From assembly GCA_913060665.1 (NCBI GenBank), contig CAJXUY010000004.1, positions 62,001 through 126,000 on the forward strand: a stretch of DNA of 64,000 bases, in the 5' to 3' direction. This DNA is from an uncultured Oleiphilaceae bacterium (GTDB lineage: Bacteria > Pseudomonadota > Gammaproteobacteria > Pseudomonadales > Oleiphilaceae). Of this stretch, positions 33,690 through 43,873 are shown piece by piece; the first letter of the stretch is position 1; the number at the start of each line of letters is the position of its first letter. The position numbers were made by a program, and so were the translations under genes. The notes under the pieces were generated by a model, which saw nothing but the letters and a program-made list of their open reading frames with translations, was not told where the DNA came from and searched no databases.

Positions 33690-36209
33690 ATGTTGCGTTT
33701 TGTGAGTTTTTATAGATTTTTGGGGTGGTCTTTTGTTACAGGTCTGTGCGGAACGGGCCTGCTTATTGCCTCTTTCTACCTTTATCTTACCCCAAACCTG
33801 CCTGATGTCGAACAGCTTAGGCACACCCAATTACAAATCCCACTACGCATTTTTTCATCAGACGATAAATTAATAGCAGAGTTTGGCGAAAAGCGAAGGT
33901 CCCCCATAACAATAGACCAAGTACCACAAAAACTCTCCCAAGCGTTTATTGCGGCTGAAGACAATCGTTTTTATGAGCACCATGGCGTTGATATTAAGGG
34001 ACTTTTAAGAGCCGTAACGCAATTAGCCACTAGCGGAAAAATACAGTCTGGTGGCAGCACCATCACCATGCAAGTTGCAAAAAATTTCTTTTTGTCACGA
34101 GAAAAAACATTTACAAGAAAATTCAACGAGATACTTCTCGCTCTTCAGATAGAACAAGAACTTTCAAAAAATGAAATATTAGAGCTTTATTTTAACAAAA
34201 TATATTTAGGAAACAGAGCTTACGGCATAGAAGCGGCATCACAAGTCTATTATGGGAAGTCTGTCGCAAAATTAACACTGGCCGAAATGGCGATGATTGC
34301 AGGTTTACCTAAAGCTCCCTCTAGATACAACCCAATAGCCAACCCTTCTCGCGCTCTTATTAGAAGAAATTGGATACTTGATCGAATGCTAGATCTTGGT
34401 TTTATTGATGCCAGTCAGCACAGCACAGCAAAAGAAACACCTATAAGCGCCGTCTATCACGGCTCAAAGCCCCAAACAAAAGCACCTTATCTAGCCGAAA
34501 TGGCGAGAAAAGAGCTGGTCAAAAAATATGGAGATGAAGCGTACTCTGAAGGTTTTAACGTCTATTTGACGGTTAACAGCACGCTACAAGAGGCAGCCAA
34601 TAAAGCGGTTCAACAAGGTTTGGAGAGCTATGACGAGCGACACGGATATCGTGGACCGGAGCATAAGATCACCATTGATAATCCTGTCGCTGCCGACAAT
34701 ATAGACTCCGTAATCAACAATATGACCAATTATGGCGACCTAACCATTGCAGTTGTTACTGACGTTAAGGACAACGAAGCAACGCTATTCACCAAAGACC
34801 ACGGATACCTAAACTTAGACCACGAAGGCGTCAAGTGGGCAAGACCATTCATTAGCGTTAACCGGTTGGGAGCAGTGCCCAAAAGCGTATCTGACGTATT
34901 AAGCCCAGGCGATATAATTCGAATTAAGAAAATACAAACAACCCAGAAGTGGAAGTTAGCTCAAACCCCAAAAGTTCAAGGCAGCCTTGTTTCAATATCA
35001 CCCTCAAGCGGGGCAATCAAAGCATTAGTGGGTGGCTATGATTTTGCTCAAAGCAAATACAACAGAGCATTACAAGCAGAACGCCAGCCTGGCTCAAACT
35101 TCAAGCCTTTTGTTTATTTAGCCGCACTAGAAAAAGGCTCCACAGCAGCAACACTTATCAATGACGCCCCTATAGTATTCGAAGATAAGAACCTTGAAGC
35201 ATCATGGCGACCCGAAAACTCTAGCGGTAAGTTTTTTGGGCCTACCAGACTGAGAACAGCACTTTATAAATCCCGAAATTTGGTATCCATAAGATTGCTC
35301 AAAAAGACCGGAGTCCGCACCACTCGCAATTTCGTAAGTCGGTTTGGGTTTGATAGTGAGGCTCTACCTAATGACTTATCTCTAGCACTGGGAAGTGCAG
35401 GCATGACCCCCATGCAAATAGCCACGGGCTATAGCGCTATCGCTAACGGCGGTTACAAAACAGAACCATACTTCATAGAGAAAATCGAAGATAGCAAAGG
35501 AGATATTATTTTTCAGGCAGTCCCAACATTGACGCCTGAAGCTATAGCAAACCTAACGACAGAGTCTATTGACGAACCAAAAAACACAAACAACACAAAC
35601 AACACAAACAACAAAATAAGTTATATCAACAACGACACTAACAGCCTCTCAATCACAGAGGAGACTACCGCTACTCGCCCATCAACCCCTAACTACCACG
35701 AAGCCAAAAGCATCCTTGATGGTCGAACCATCTACATCATGCACAGCATTTTAAAAGACGTAATAATACGTGGTACAGGCAGAAAAGCTCAAACACTAAA
35801 ACGCTCAGATCTCACTGGGAAGACAGGTACCACAAACGATCAAAAAGATGCATGGTTCTCTGGCTTCAACACAGAAACTGAAACAACAGTCTGGGTAGGC
35901 TTTGACCAACCCACTACATTAGGAAGAAGAGAGTATGGCGCCACCGCCGCACTCCCCATCTGGATCGACTACATGCGAGTTGCGCTGGCAAATACCCCAA
36001 GCGCAGCCATGAAACAACCAGAAGGACTCATAACCGTTAAAATAAACACAGAAACTGGAAAGCTTGCGAAGGCTGGCGATAAAAGCACGATTTTCGAAAT
36101 ATTCCGTAAGGAAAATGCACCTCAACCGGACACATCCACTATAGGCCGTCAAACTCAAGAGCAACCGTCGACAGCAGAGGATATTATTACGGCAGAAGAT
36201 ATATTTTAA
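33690..36209 (+). CDS. mrcA: Penicillin-binding protein 1A (class A)
   Basis: 839 residues: one N-terminal membrane helix, a glycosyltransferase domain (EDNRFYEHHGVD about 91 and GGSTITMQVAKNFFL about 121) and a transpeptidase domain with SxxK in QPGSNFKPFVYL (about 471), SRN at about 530 and KTG in LTGKTGTTND (about 711). The 9-bp tandem repeat at 35582-35611 inserts an Asn/Thr stretch between these last motifs. It makes and crosslinks peptidoglycan. Divergence from pilM is conserved in Pseudomonas. Confidence 0.96.
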   Translation: MLRFVSFYRFLGWSFVTGLCGTGLLIASFYLYLTPNLPDVEQLRHTQLQIPLRIFSSDDKLIAEFGEKRRSPITIDQVPQKLSQAFIAAEDNRFYEHHGVDIKGLLRAVTQLATSGKIQSGGSTITMQVAKNFFLSREKTFTRKFNEILLALQIEQELSKNEILELYFNKIYLGNRAYGIEAASQVYYGKSVAKLTLAEMAMIAGLPKAPSRYNPIANPSRALIRRNWILDRMLDLGFIDASQHSTAKETPISAVYHGSKPQTKAPYLAEMARKELVKKYGDEAYSEGFNVYLTVNSTLQEAANKAVQQGLESYDERHGYRGPEHKITIDNPVAADNIDSVINNMTNYGDLTIAVVTDVKDNEATLFTKDHGYLNLDHEGVKWARPFISVNRLGAVPKSVSDVLSPGDIIRIKKIQTTQKWKLAQTPKVQGSLVSISPSSGAIKALVGGYDFAQSKYNRALQAERQPGSNFKPFVYLAALEKGSTAATLINDAPIVFEDKNLEASWRPENSSGKFFGPTRLRTALYKSRNLVSIRLLKKTGVRTTRNFVSRFGFDSEALPNDLSLALGSAGMTPMQIATGYSAIANGGYKTEPYFIEKIEDSKGDIIFQAVPTLTPEAIANLTTESIDEPKNTNNTNNTNNKISYINNDTNSLSITEETTATRPSTPNYHEAKSILDGRTIYIMHSILKDVIIRGTGRKAQTLKRSDLTGKTGTTNDQKDAWFSGFNTETETTVWVGFDQPTTLGRREYGATAALPIWIDYMRVALANTPSAAMKQPEGLITVKINTETGKLAKAGDKSTIFEIFRKENAPQPDTSTIGRQTQEQPSTAEDIITAEDIF
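35582..35611 (+). repeat. 9-bp tandem repeat inside mrcA
   Basis: About three copies of AACACAAAC in a row encode an Asn-Thr-Asn run (residues about 632-641). The length keeps frame and the segment is probably a surface loop. Confidence 0.8.
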
Positions 36210-36236
36210 GGTGGCGTAATTGCAGATAAATCATTA

Positions 36237-37091
36237 TCAATCATAACCATCAGGGAGCATGATATCCAACCCTACCGGCAGGTGATCCGAAACAGGATAC
36301 ATGACAACACCTGCCTTAAGAATCTTAAGAGAGGGACTCACTAGAATATGATCCAAGGCCTTGTCAGGCCGCCAACTTGGAAAGCTATGAGCTCCCACAG
36401 GCAAGGAAACCAAACTCAACTCTTTTAAAGGCGAATCCTCAAGCAGCCTCTCAGCATGAGTATTCATATCTCCCATCAACACCACATGCCGATAATCTGA
36501 GATTATATCCTTTATAAACCCAAGCTGCTTATTCTGGGCTTTAGCACTAAGCGATAAATGCATAACCACTAGCACCAATGGGTCTTGCTCTCGCCCATAT
36601 TTAATAACAATGGCACCTCGACCAGGAATAATGCTAGGCAAGCGATACTCCTCAACACTTAGAGGCTTAATACGACTTAAAAATCCATTACTGTGCTGCG
36701 CAACCCGGCCCAAATCACGATTCAGCTGCTGATACCAAAAGGGAAAACCTCCTGCCTCAGCTAAATATTTGACCTGATTAACGAAACTACTTCTAATGCT
36801 ACCGCCATCTACCTCCTGTAATGCTACAGCATCATAGTGTTGAAGCAGCATAGATATTTTATTAAGATTTTCTGTTCGAGTACGATTTGGCAAAAAATGC
36901 TGCCAACTTCGAGTCAGGTAATGCCGATATGAGGAGGTTGAGATACCTACCTGAATATTAAATGTCAGTAGGCGAATATGGTTTTGGCTTTCGAAGGGGG
37001 AACCACAATCAAGCCCTGAACACAGCCCTCGCACCTTTGTAACCTCATTGCGCCGATAACTGCTTATCCTAGACCTTATCTCTCGATACAT
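36237..37091 (-). CDS. Endonuclease/exonuclease/phosphatase family protein
   Basis: 284 residues of the EEP fold: LLTFNIQVG (Asn metal site, about 42), ALQEVDGG (catalytic Glu, about 93), MGDMNTHA (about 211) and C-terminal DHILVSPS plus SDHLPVGLDI (Asp-His pair, about 270). No signal peptide is clear, so it is probably cytoplasmic. Substrate cannot be told from sequence; DNA, phosphoinositide-like or sphingomyelin-type substrates all occur in the family. It converges on mrcA and lies before dsbA. Confidence 0.87.
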   Translation of the reverse strand: MYREIRSRISSYRRNEVTKVRGLCSGLDCGSPFESQNHIRLLTFNIQVGISTSSYRHYLTRSWQHFLPNRTRTENLNKISMLLQHYDAVALQEVDGGSIRSSFVNQVKYLAEAGGFPFWYQQLNRDLGRVAQHSNGFLSRIKPLSVEEYRLPSIIPGRGAIVIKYGREQDPLVLVVMHLSLSAKAQNKQLGFIKDIISDYRHVVLMGDMNTHAERLLEDSPLKELSLVSLPVGAHSFPSWRPDKALDHILVSPSLKILKAGVVMYPVSDHLPVGLDIMLPDGYD

Positions 37092-37177
37092 ACCGGTAAA
37101 CCTACCTATTTACGGTACAGCCATACTAACAGTATGACTGTACCAAGCACACCCAGAACAAAGAAGTGCCAAATCAA

Positions 37178-37840
37178 CTACTTGCCAAGGCTAGCTCTTT
37201 CTTTTTCAATTAGAAAATCAGCTACTTTAATCATATTCTCATTGCCACCGGCTTCTGAGGCACTGATACGATATTTACCATTCACGATTAACGCAGGAAC
37301 ACCAGTTGCACGATAGCTTCTACCTCGCGCATTAGCTTGGTCCACTTTTGATTTGACACTAAATGAATTAAAGGCCTTTTTAAAGTCATTCTCATCAACG
37401 CCAAAACCCGCAAAGAATAGAGCCAACTCAGCTTCACTACCCAAGGGTTTTCGGTCCCTGACTATCGCATCAAATAATGGCTGATGCATTTTCTCTTGCA
37501 CCCCTAAAACCTGCGCAGCATAAAATGCCTGAGCATGAACCTTCCACGCGGCACCAAAGGTAGCAGGAGACAACCAGAAATCCACATCATCCTCCAAGCC
37601 TTCTGCCCAGTGATGAACCATAGGGTTGAATTTGTAACAATGCGGGCAGCCGTACCAAAACAACTCAACTACTTCAATTTTACTCGTATCACGGGTACGA
37701 ACCGCGTAAGGCAGAACCTTATAGTGCTTACCGGCAACCCATTCTGTATTATCTGAGGATTCGACACTAGCAGCATCAACCATCAGCGAAACCGGCATCA
37801 AAATCATGACCAAAATAAATTTAGCCCACAAATGCTTCAT
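37178..37840 (-). CDS. dsbA: Thiol:disulfide interchange protein DsbA
   Basis: 220 residues with a signal peptide (KFILVMILMPVSLMVDAAS) and a thioredoxin fold with an inserted helical domain. The active site is CPHC in FWYGCPHCYKF (about 65-68), and the cis-proline lies in GVPALIVNGKY. It oxidises cysteines in periplasmic proteins. It lies downstream of the cytochrome c4 gene, as in Pseudomonas, but a terminator stands between. Confidence 0.95.
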   Translation of the reverse strand: MKHLWAKFILVMILMPVSLMVDAASVESSDNTEWVAGKHYKVLPYAVRTRDTSKIEVVELFWYGCPHCYKFNPMVHHWAEGLEDDVDFWLSPATFGAAWKVHAQAFYAAQVLGVQEKMHQPLFDAIVRDRKPLGSEAELALFFAGFGVDENDFKKAFNSFSVKSKVDQANARGRSYRATGVPALIVNGKYRISASEAGGNENMIKVADFLIEKERASLGK

Positions 37841-37967
37841 TATCCTTCACCCTTATTGTTTTTAACTCTCGAAACGATAGCTCATCATTAACTATTTTCT
37901 ATCAATGAATCCGCATATTAGCATTATTACTAATAATCACTATTAAATTTTCGCAATATTCAGGCAC

Positions 37968-37994
37968 AAAAAAACCCCTCTGAAAGGGGTTTTT
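37968..37994. terminator. Terminator after cytochrome c4 gene
   Basis: AAAAACCCCT pairs with AGGGGTTTTT around CTGAA; the A- and T-runs make it usable in both directions. It lies 17 bp beyond the c4 stop. Confidence 0.88.
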
Positions 37995-38010
37995 GAAGCG
38001 CTATGAGCGT

Positions 38011-38616
38011 TTAGTGTAAACCGCTCACATAACTTGAAACAGCTTCAATTTCGGCATCACTTAACTTTGCAGCAATATCCCGCATCATTCGTGAGTCACC
38101 GTCATTGGCACGCTCTCCAGAACGAAACTTCTTAAGCTGCGCTGCGACATAAACAGAGTACTGACCAGAAAGAGCAGGAAATGCTGCTGGCCCATTACCT
38201 TCACCACTTGGCCCATGACAGGCTGTGCATGCTGCAGCGCCTGTTGCCATATTACCTGCGCGATATAACGCCTGCCCTTTTTCAACTAACTCAGCCTTAG
38301 CTTGATTTGTTGATGATGTTTGCGATGAAAAATAAGCAGCAATATCCTGAAGGTCCTGATCAGTCAAATTATCTAACAAGCCCGTCATTTCTGGTACCGG
38401 CCTATCACCAGCTCTAATATCAATCATCTGTTTAACAAGATATTTTTCACCTTGCCCAGCCAATTTTGGAAAAGTAGGCACCATGCTGTTGCCATCAACA
38501 CCGTGACACCCAGCACAAACGGCGGTTTTTTGCTGGCCAGCGGTCGCATCCCCTTCAGCCTGAGCCACCCCAGTAAAACCTATGGCCAAAACAAGACCTG
38601 CTACAAAATTTTTCAT
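38011..38616 (-). CDS. Diheme cytochrome c4
   Basis: From ATG 38616 the protein has 201 residues with a clean signal peptide (MKNFVAGLVLAIGFTGVAQA). Upstream in-frame codons to 38676 would bury that signal, so they are rejected. Two haem sites CAGCHG (about 35) and CTACHG (about 130), each in a repeat with a methionine ligand, define cytochrome c4. It is a periplasmic electron carrier to terminal oxidases. Confidence 0.93.
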   Translation of the reverse strand: MKNFVAGLVLAIGFTGVAQAEGDATAGQQKTAVCAGCHGVDGNSMVPTFPKLAGQGEKYLVKQMIDIRAGDRPVPEMTGLLDNLTDQDLQDIAAYFSSQTSSTNQAKAELVEKGQALYRAGNMATGAAACTACHGPSGEGNGPAAFPALSGQYSVYVAAQLKKFRSGERANDGDSRMMRDIAAKLSDAEIEAVSSYVSGLH

Positions 38617-39010
38617 GTCAGCCCACACTCTCTCATCATCTCTAAATTTTAATACGCTTAAATTTGCCATCGACAAATAATCAGCAATAGTACCTGCGTC
38701 AAGACTCTATAAATTGACCTGCCGCAAAGTTATGACTTCTTTTATCAGTTATTGATCGACCAATAGTAAAGCATCTATAACACCTCACCCTGCGCGACGC
38801 AGCTAAAACGATTCGGCATTATACACTATGAAAAACCTGATTAAACCCTATATGCGTATTTCCCGCTTACATTCACATAAAATATCAAATAGTAAAAATC
38901 AAATTTATAACCCTGCGTACTCGAAGCAATGGGTAAACACCGCTATAATACCGAGCCGTTAATTCTATAAGACACACGGCACACACGTTAACGCTTTATA
39001 TAAGCAAGAG
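38617..39010. other. Intergenic region between cytochrome c4 and yihA
   Basis: No gene or RNA is recognised. TATAAT at 38944-38949 is a likely -10 box for yihA, with a poor -35. The rest is AT-rich without clear structure. Confidence 0.45.
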
Positions 39011-39673
39011 ATGACATTAAAAATGAGCGAAAAGCAGCCTAAGATCTCCTACAATAGCGCTAGATTTTTATTAAGTGCACCCACCATAACGCAATGCCCC
39101 ACAGACAATGGGAGTGAGGTAGCGTTTGCAGGCAGGTCAAATGCAGGCAAGTCATCCGCCATTAACACCATAACCAATAATTCCAAACTTGCCCGAACCA
39201 GTAAAACGCCTGGACGCACACAACTGATTAACTTTTTTACCCTTAACATCCCTGGCTGCCGGCTAGTCGATCTTCCCGGGTATGGCTATGCCAAGGTATC
39301 TAAAGAAGTGAAGACAGAGTGGCAGGAGCACATGGATGAATACCTGCATGCACGAGAAAGCCTGAAAGGCCTGATGCTGGTTATGGATATTCGCAAACCG
39401 TTATCCGACTTTGACACCATGATGCTGGAATGGGCAGAAGCCAGTAAACTTCCGATATCAATACTACTCACAAAAGCCGATAAGCTTCGCTCTGGTGCAG
39501 CAAAAAATTTACTCGCTAAAATTAAGACAGAGCTAAAAGAGTTTGAATATCTCGCATCAGTAGTGTTATTTTCCAGCCTGAAAAAAACAGGTATAGAGAA
39601 TGCTCAGCGACAATTAGATAACTGGCTAATGCCGCCAATAGACCAAAATATTTCAGACGAAACACCTGGATAA
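39011..39673 (+). CDS. engB: Ribosome biogenesis GTPase YihA/YsxC (EngB)
   Basis: 220 residues. GTPase motifs G1 GRSNAGKS (about 38), G2/T in TPGRTQ, G3 DLPGYG (about 83) and G4 TKAD (about 154) are in order. It is an essential factor for 50S subunit assembly. The start may be ATG 39011 or 39023; both lack a strong ribosome-binding site at the ideal distance. Confidence 0.95.
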   Translation: MTLKMSEKQPKISYNSARFLLSAPTITQCPTDNGSEVAFAGRSNAGKSSAINTITNNSKLARTSKTPGRTQLINFFTLNIPGCRLVDLPGYGYAKVSKEVKTEWQEHMDEYLHARESLKGLMLVMDIRKPLSDFDTMMLEWAEASKLPISILLTKADKLRSGAAKNLLAKIKTELKEFEYLASVVLFSSLKKTGIENAQRQLDNWLMPPIDQNISDETPG

Positions 39674-39684
39674 GAAATCACGAC

Positions 39685-40341
39685 CTAAATCGAGTAATTT
39701 GGCCTGTATTGATCCTGAAGCTTTTTGATTTCTTCAACATAAGCAGGCGTCAAATAAGGCACAGTAAATGATAAAATCTGATAGATACCTTGCCTTAACA
39801 TGCCTTTATCGATAGCAATATTATCATCACCCGCGTGAGCTGTTTTCAAGTATGCCATCCAGTTAGTCACCACCAACCAAACGTTAAGCACCATCGATTC
39901 AATATGCTCGTCCTCCAGGTCCTTTAGTACCCCATCCAGACCTTTCTGCAACCCCTTAAGTATCTTCTTGATTCCATCTAGGCAGCGAACTGTAAACTCA
40001 CGATAATCTTTTCGTAACCGCTCATCACTATCTAGTAGAAATTCTAAGTCACGATGAAAGAAACGATAGCTCCATAACCCATCAAACACTGACTCAAGAT
40101 AATAAACAAGATCATTAAGGTTTAGAGGTCGATCGTCGGTAATTTGAAGGTAATGGTCGACCAACAATTCATACTGAATAAATATTTCGTAAATAATGTC
40201 GGATTTATTTCGAAAATGGTAATACAGGTTACCCGGGGACATACTCAAATCTGCAGCGATGTGATTGGTCGTAACATTTCGCTCGCCTTTGTCATTAAAG
40301 AGCTCAAGACTCGCTAAAATAATTTTATCTCTTGTTTTCAT
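39685..40341 (-). CDS. TetR/AcrR-family regulator
   Basis: 218 residues. The N-terminal helix-turn-helix (NVTTNHIAADLSMSPGNLYYHFRNKSDII, about 23-51) is typical, with a variable ligand domain. It is divergent from the aldehyde dehydrogenase gene, and a perfect 18-bp palindrome lies between. It therefore most likely represses that gene, with a fatty or aromatic aldehyde, acid or acyl-CoA as possible effector. The effector is a guess. Confidence 0.9.
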   Translation of the reverse strand: MKTRDKIILASLELFNDKGERNVTTNHIAADLSMSPGNLYYHFRNKSDIIYEIFIQYELLVDHYLQITDDRPLNLNDLVYYLESVFDGLWSYRFFHRDLEFLLDSDERLRKDYREFTVRCLDGIKKILKGLQKGLDGVLKDLEDEHIESMVLNVWLVVTNWMAYLKTAHAGDDNIAIDKGMLRQGIYQILSFTVPYLTPAYVEEIKKLQDQYRPNYSI

Positions 40342-40662
40342 AAACGATTAACCAACACCCCATCTTGTAACATTCGACCCAGCCTCTATACCTTTACCAA
40401 CAACCTAACATACTCAGGAAATAACGTCAGCATAGGCTAATCAACTATCATACATCATTAGCGACCGGACCCAAAAACATATAACAGAAAACCCGTTTTT
40501 TACATCTAATAAGATCAACAAAGTGCCCCAAACAATGATGAAAAAAATAAAAACAGTTGACTATTTAGAGTATATACTCTAATAATATACGCATAACTTA
40601 ACAAAGCTAATTACCAAGCTTTAAATCTCACCTTGTTAGCATCAGGAATTTGGAGGCACATA
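40342..40662. promoter_or_regulatory. Divergent promoter region with 18-bp palindromic operator
   Basis: TTAGAGTATATACTCTAA at 40565-40582 is a perfect palindrome. It lies between TTGACT (40557-40562, -35) and TAATAA (40580-40585, -10, 17-bp spacer) of a plus-strand promoter for the aldehyde dehydrogenase, the ideal place for repression. GGAGG at 40652-40656 is the ribosome-binding site. No other gene is seen in this interval. Confidence 0.75.
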
Positions 40663-42108
40663 ATGGTCACTAATGTTGTTCAACTTACCGAAAGTAAAAA
40701 ACACATACAGCATTTGAATAGAGTGTTTAATGATCAAAAAAACGCATTCCGAAAGAATCCAATGCCGACGTTGGAACAACGCAAAGACCACTTAAAAACA
40801 TTAAAAAGCGTTCTATTAAAAAATCAGGATCGCTTTGTCGCAGCCATAAACAAAGATTTCAGCAGCCGCTCAGAAGACGAGACATTGTTAGCAGAAATCA
40901 TGCCTGCCATTCAGGGCATTAACTACGCACTTAAGAACTTATCTAAATGGATGAAGCCTTCGAAGCGTCATGTCAGCCTCCTATTTCAACCTGCTAGCAA
41001 CAAAGTAAATTACCAACCTTTAGGTGTTGTTGGCGTTATCGTGCCATGGAACTACCCTCTATTTTTAGCGTTAGGGCCTCTAACCGGAGCATTGGCTGCA
41101 GGCAACCGAGTGATGATTAAAATGTCTGAGTACACGCCAGAAACATCACAGCTTTTCAAAGAGGTTATCGAAGACGTATTCCCAGAGAACCTAGTGAGTG
41201 TTACGACAGGTGAAGCAGATGTTGCGGCAGAGTTCTCAAAGAAACCATGGGGACACCTCCTTTTCACAGGCTCTACGGCAGTAGGCAGACACGTGATGCG
41301 TGCGGCAGCAGAAAACTTGACACCTGTCACCCTAGAGCTGGGCGGAAAGTCTCCTGCTATTATCTCAACAGACGTTCCCATGAATGATGCGGCAGAGCGA
41401 ATTGCGTTTGGCAAAGCCTTCAATGTTGGCCAAACATGTGTTGCTCCCGATTATGTGTTATGTCCTTCAGACCGAATTGAGCAATTTGTTGAGTCGTTCA
41501 AGTCTCGTTTTGCAACCATGTACCCTACCTTAAAAGAGAATAATGACTTCAGTAGCATCATCGATGAACGCCAACGAGCGCGGCTCAACCACTATATTGA
41601 TGATGCCATCAATAAAGGTGCTACGGTTATTGAAGTAAACCCTGCAAATGAAGATTTCAAAAATGGTACTCGAAAATTACCTATTCACCTGGTGCTAAAT
41701 GCCAATGATAAAATGGTGGTAATGCAAGAAGAGATTTTTGGCCCTATTTTACCGGTTATTTCATACAATCAAATAAACGAAGCCATTGATTATATAAATG
41801 AACGCCCTCACCCATTGGCATTATACTACTTTGGATATGACAAGAATGCCCAGAAACATATTCTTGAGCATACCCACTCAGGCGGCGTCTGCATTAATGA
41901 TACCCTAATGCATGTAGCCCAAGATGACATGCCATTCGGAGGTGTTGGTTCATCAGGTATGGGTCACTACCATGGAGAAGAAGGCTTCAGAACATTCTCC
42001 AATGCGAAGGGTGTGTTCGCAAAACAGCGAATAAACAGCGGAAAGGCTATACACGCGCCACATGGGTCCATTCTTCATAAAGCGATTTATTCACTGTTTA
42101 TTCGTTAA
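40663..42108 (+). CDS. Aldehyde dehydrogenase, coniferyl-aldehyde-dehydrogenase type
   Basis: 481 residues from ATG 40663, chosen for GGAGG seven bases upstream. It is an NAD(P)-dependent ALDH: PWNYPLFLALGP near the N-terminal third, FTGSTAVGRHVM for the cofactor, the general base Glu in TLELGGKSP (about 228) and the nucleophile Cys in NVGQTCVAPDY (about 262). The group named coniferyl aldehyde dehydrogenase also takes aliphatic aldehydes. In a strain with alkane oxidation a role in fatty aldehyde use is plausible. Confidence 0.9.
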   Translation: MVTNVVQLTESKKHIQHLNRVFNDQKNAFRKNPMPTLEQRKDHLKTLKSVLLKNQDRFVAAINKDFSSRSEDETLLAEIMPAIQGINYALKNLSKWMKPSKRHVSLLFQPASNKVNYQPLGVVGVIVPWNYPLFLALGPLTGALAAGNRVMIKMSEYTPETSQLFKEVIEDVFPENLVSVTTGEADVAAEFSKKPWGHLLFTGSTAVGRHVMRAAAENLTPVTLELGGKSPAIISTDVPMNDAAERIAFGKAFNVGQTCVAPDYVLCPSDRIEQFVESFKSRFATMYPTLKENNDFSSIIDERQRARLNHYIDDAINKGATVIEVNPANEDFKNGTRKLPIHLVLNANDKMVVMQEEIFGPILPVISYNQINEAIDYINERPHPLALYYFGYDKNAQKHILEHTHSGGVCINDTLMHVAQDDMPFGGVGSSGMGHYHGEEGFRTFSNAKGVFAKQRINSGKAIHAPHGSILHKAIYSLFIR

Positions 42109-42140
42109 TAATTGACCAATCAAGGTCGTTCACCCCTCTC

Positions 42141-42169
42141 AAAAAGGCTGTCAGAGTGACGGCCTTTTT
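42141..42169 (+). terminator. Terminator after the aldehyde dehydrogenase gene
   Basis: AAAAAGGC-T-GTCA pairs with TGAC-G-GCCTTTTT (one wobble) around a GAG loop. Confidence 0.92.
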
Positions 42170-42213
42170 AAATTTACCCTATAGAGTTTGTGCTGCTGCC
42201 TTAATTTGGTTAA

Positions 42214-42732
<519 letters not shown>

Positions 42733-42782
42733 TTTAATTTTCTTACTACAAGTAACGCCGACTTCAATCATTCTGAAGTTGA

Positions 42783-43052
<270 letters not shown>

Positions 43053-43090
43053 TGCCAAACGTTTAATAATGCTGCCAGCCAAGGATTGGA

Positions 43091-43726
43091 ATGATGAAGG
43101 CTAGATTATTACTAATAATAAATACCCTTTTTACATCTGTATTGATGGTAAGTTGTGCTAGTAATCAACCCACTTTCAACAAGGCAGCTATTGCAACATC
43201 GCACCCTTTAGCAACTCAAGCGGGATTTAGAGCCCTTGACCAAGGTGGAAACGCGTTTGATGCAGCTGTTGCCGCATCCGCAGTCCTATCCGTTGTCACC
43301 CCTTACGGTGCAGGCCTTGGAGGCGGGAGCTTTTGGCTGCTTAAAAGCAGAGGCGGAGCCGCGACAATAATTGACGCTAGAGAAGTAACACCCCAGAGTC
43401 TTTATCAAAATAAACACCCGAATAATCGCCACACAACTCCTACCCTTTTTGCAGATAGCCCTCTGTCTGCCGCTGTACCAGGGCAACCAGCGGCGCTTGT
43501 ACATATATCTAAGAAATATGGCATTCGCCCTCTAGCCGCCAACCTTGCTGATGCGGTGCATATCGCAACTCAAGGGTTTCGCGCCAACAAACAATACCGT
43601 TATTACGCCTCAGAACGTTTAAATATCCTTAAGCAACAGGCATCGTCACCATTTTTACATCAAGGTAATATTTGTAAGAGAGTAATAAAGTTGTATCCTG
43701 GAAGATGTATGGTCTTAGTGCCCTAA
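43091..43726 (+). pseudogene. ggt: Gamma-glutamyltransferase, truncated by island 2
   Basis: The first ~195 residues match the large-subunit start of gamma-glutamyltransferase: a lipoprotein-like signal (LMVSCAS), TSHPLATQAGFRALDQGGNAFDAAVAAS, GAGLGGGSFWLL and VPGQPAALVHISKKYG. The match fades near FLHQGN (about 43670), after which the frame runs through unrelated sequence to a stop at 43726. The catalytic threonine and whole small subunit are missing, so the product cannot be active. The remainder is not found in the window and may lie past the island's far end. Confidence 0.85.
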
Positions 43727-43790
43727 AGAACGTCTTAGTTGAAATTAAATTCAATTATAGCCTGGGAAACATACCTTTCTAGGAAGTTTT

Positions 43791-43814
43791 AAGGGCATTT
43801 TTATTAGTGCCCTT
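43791..43814. other. Hairpin in the leader of the island 2 recombinase operon
   Basis: AAGGGCA and TGCCCTT pair across a 10-nt AT-rich loop, followed by TATTTTC. It could terminate transcription entering from ggt. AGTGCCCTAAA at 43717-43727 lies nearby and recurs at 63653-63663. Confidence 0.45.
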
Positions 43815-43873
43815 TATTTTCAAATGTATTTTAGAATGGTAAGCTTATATAAAAGTTAACTAAGGCGACACTT

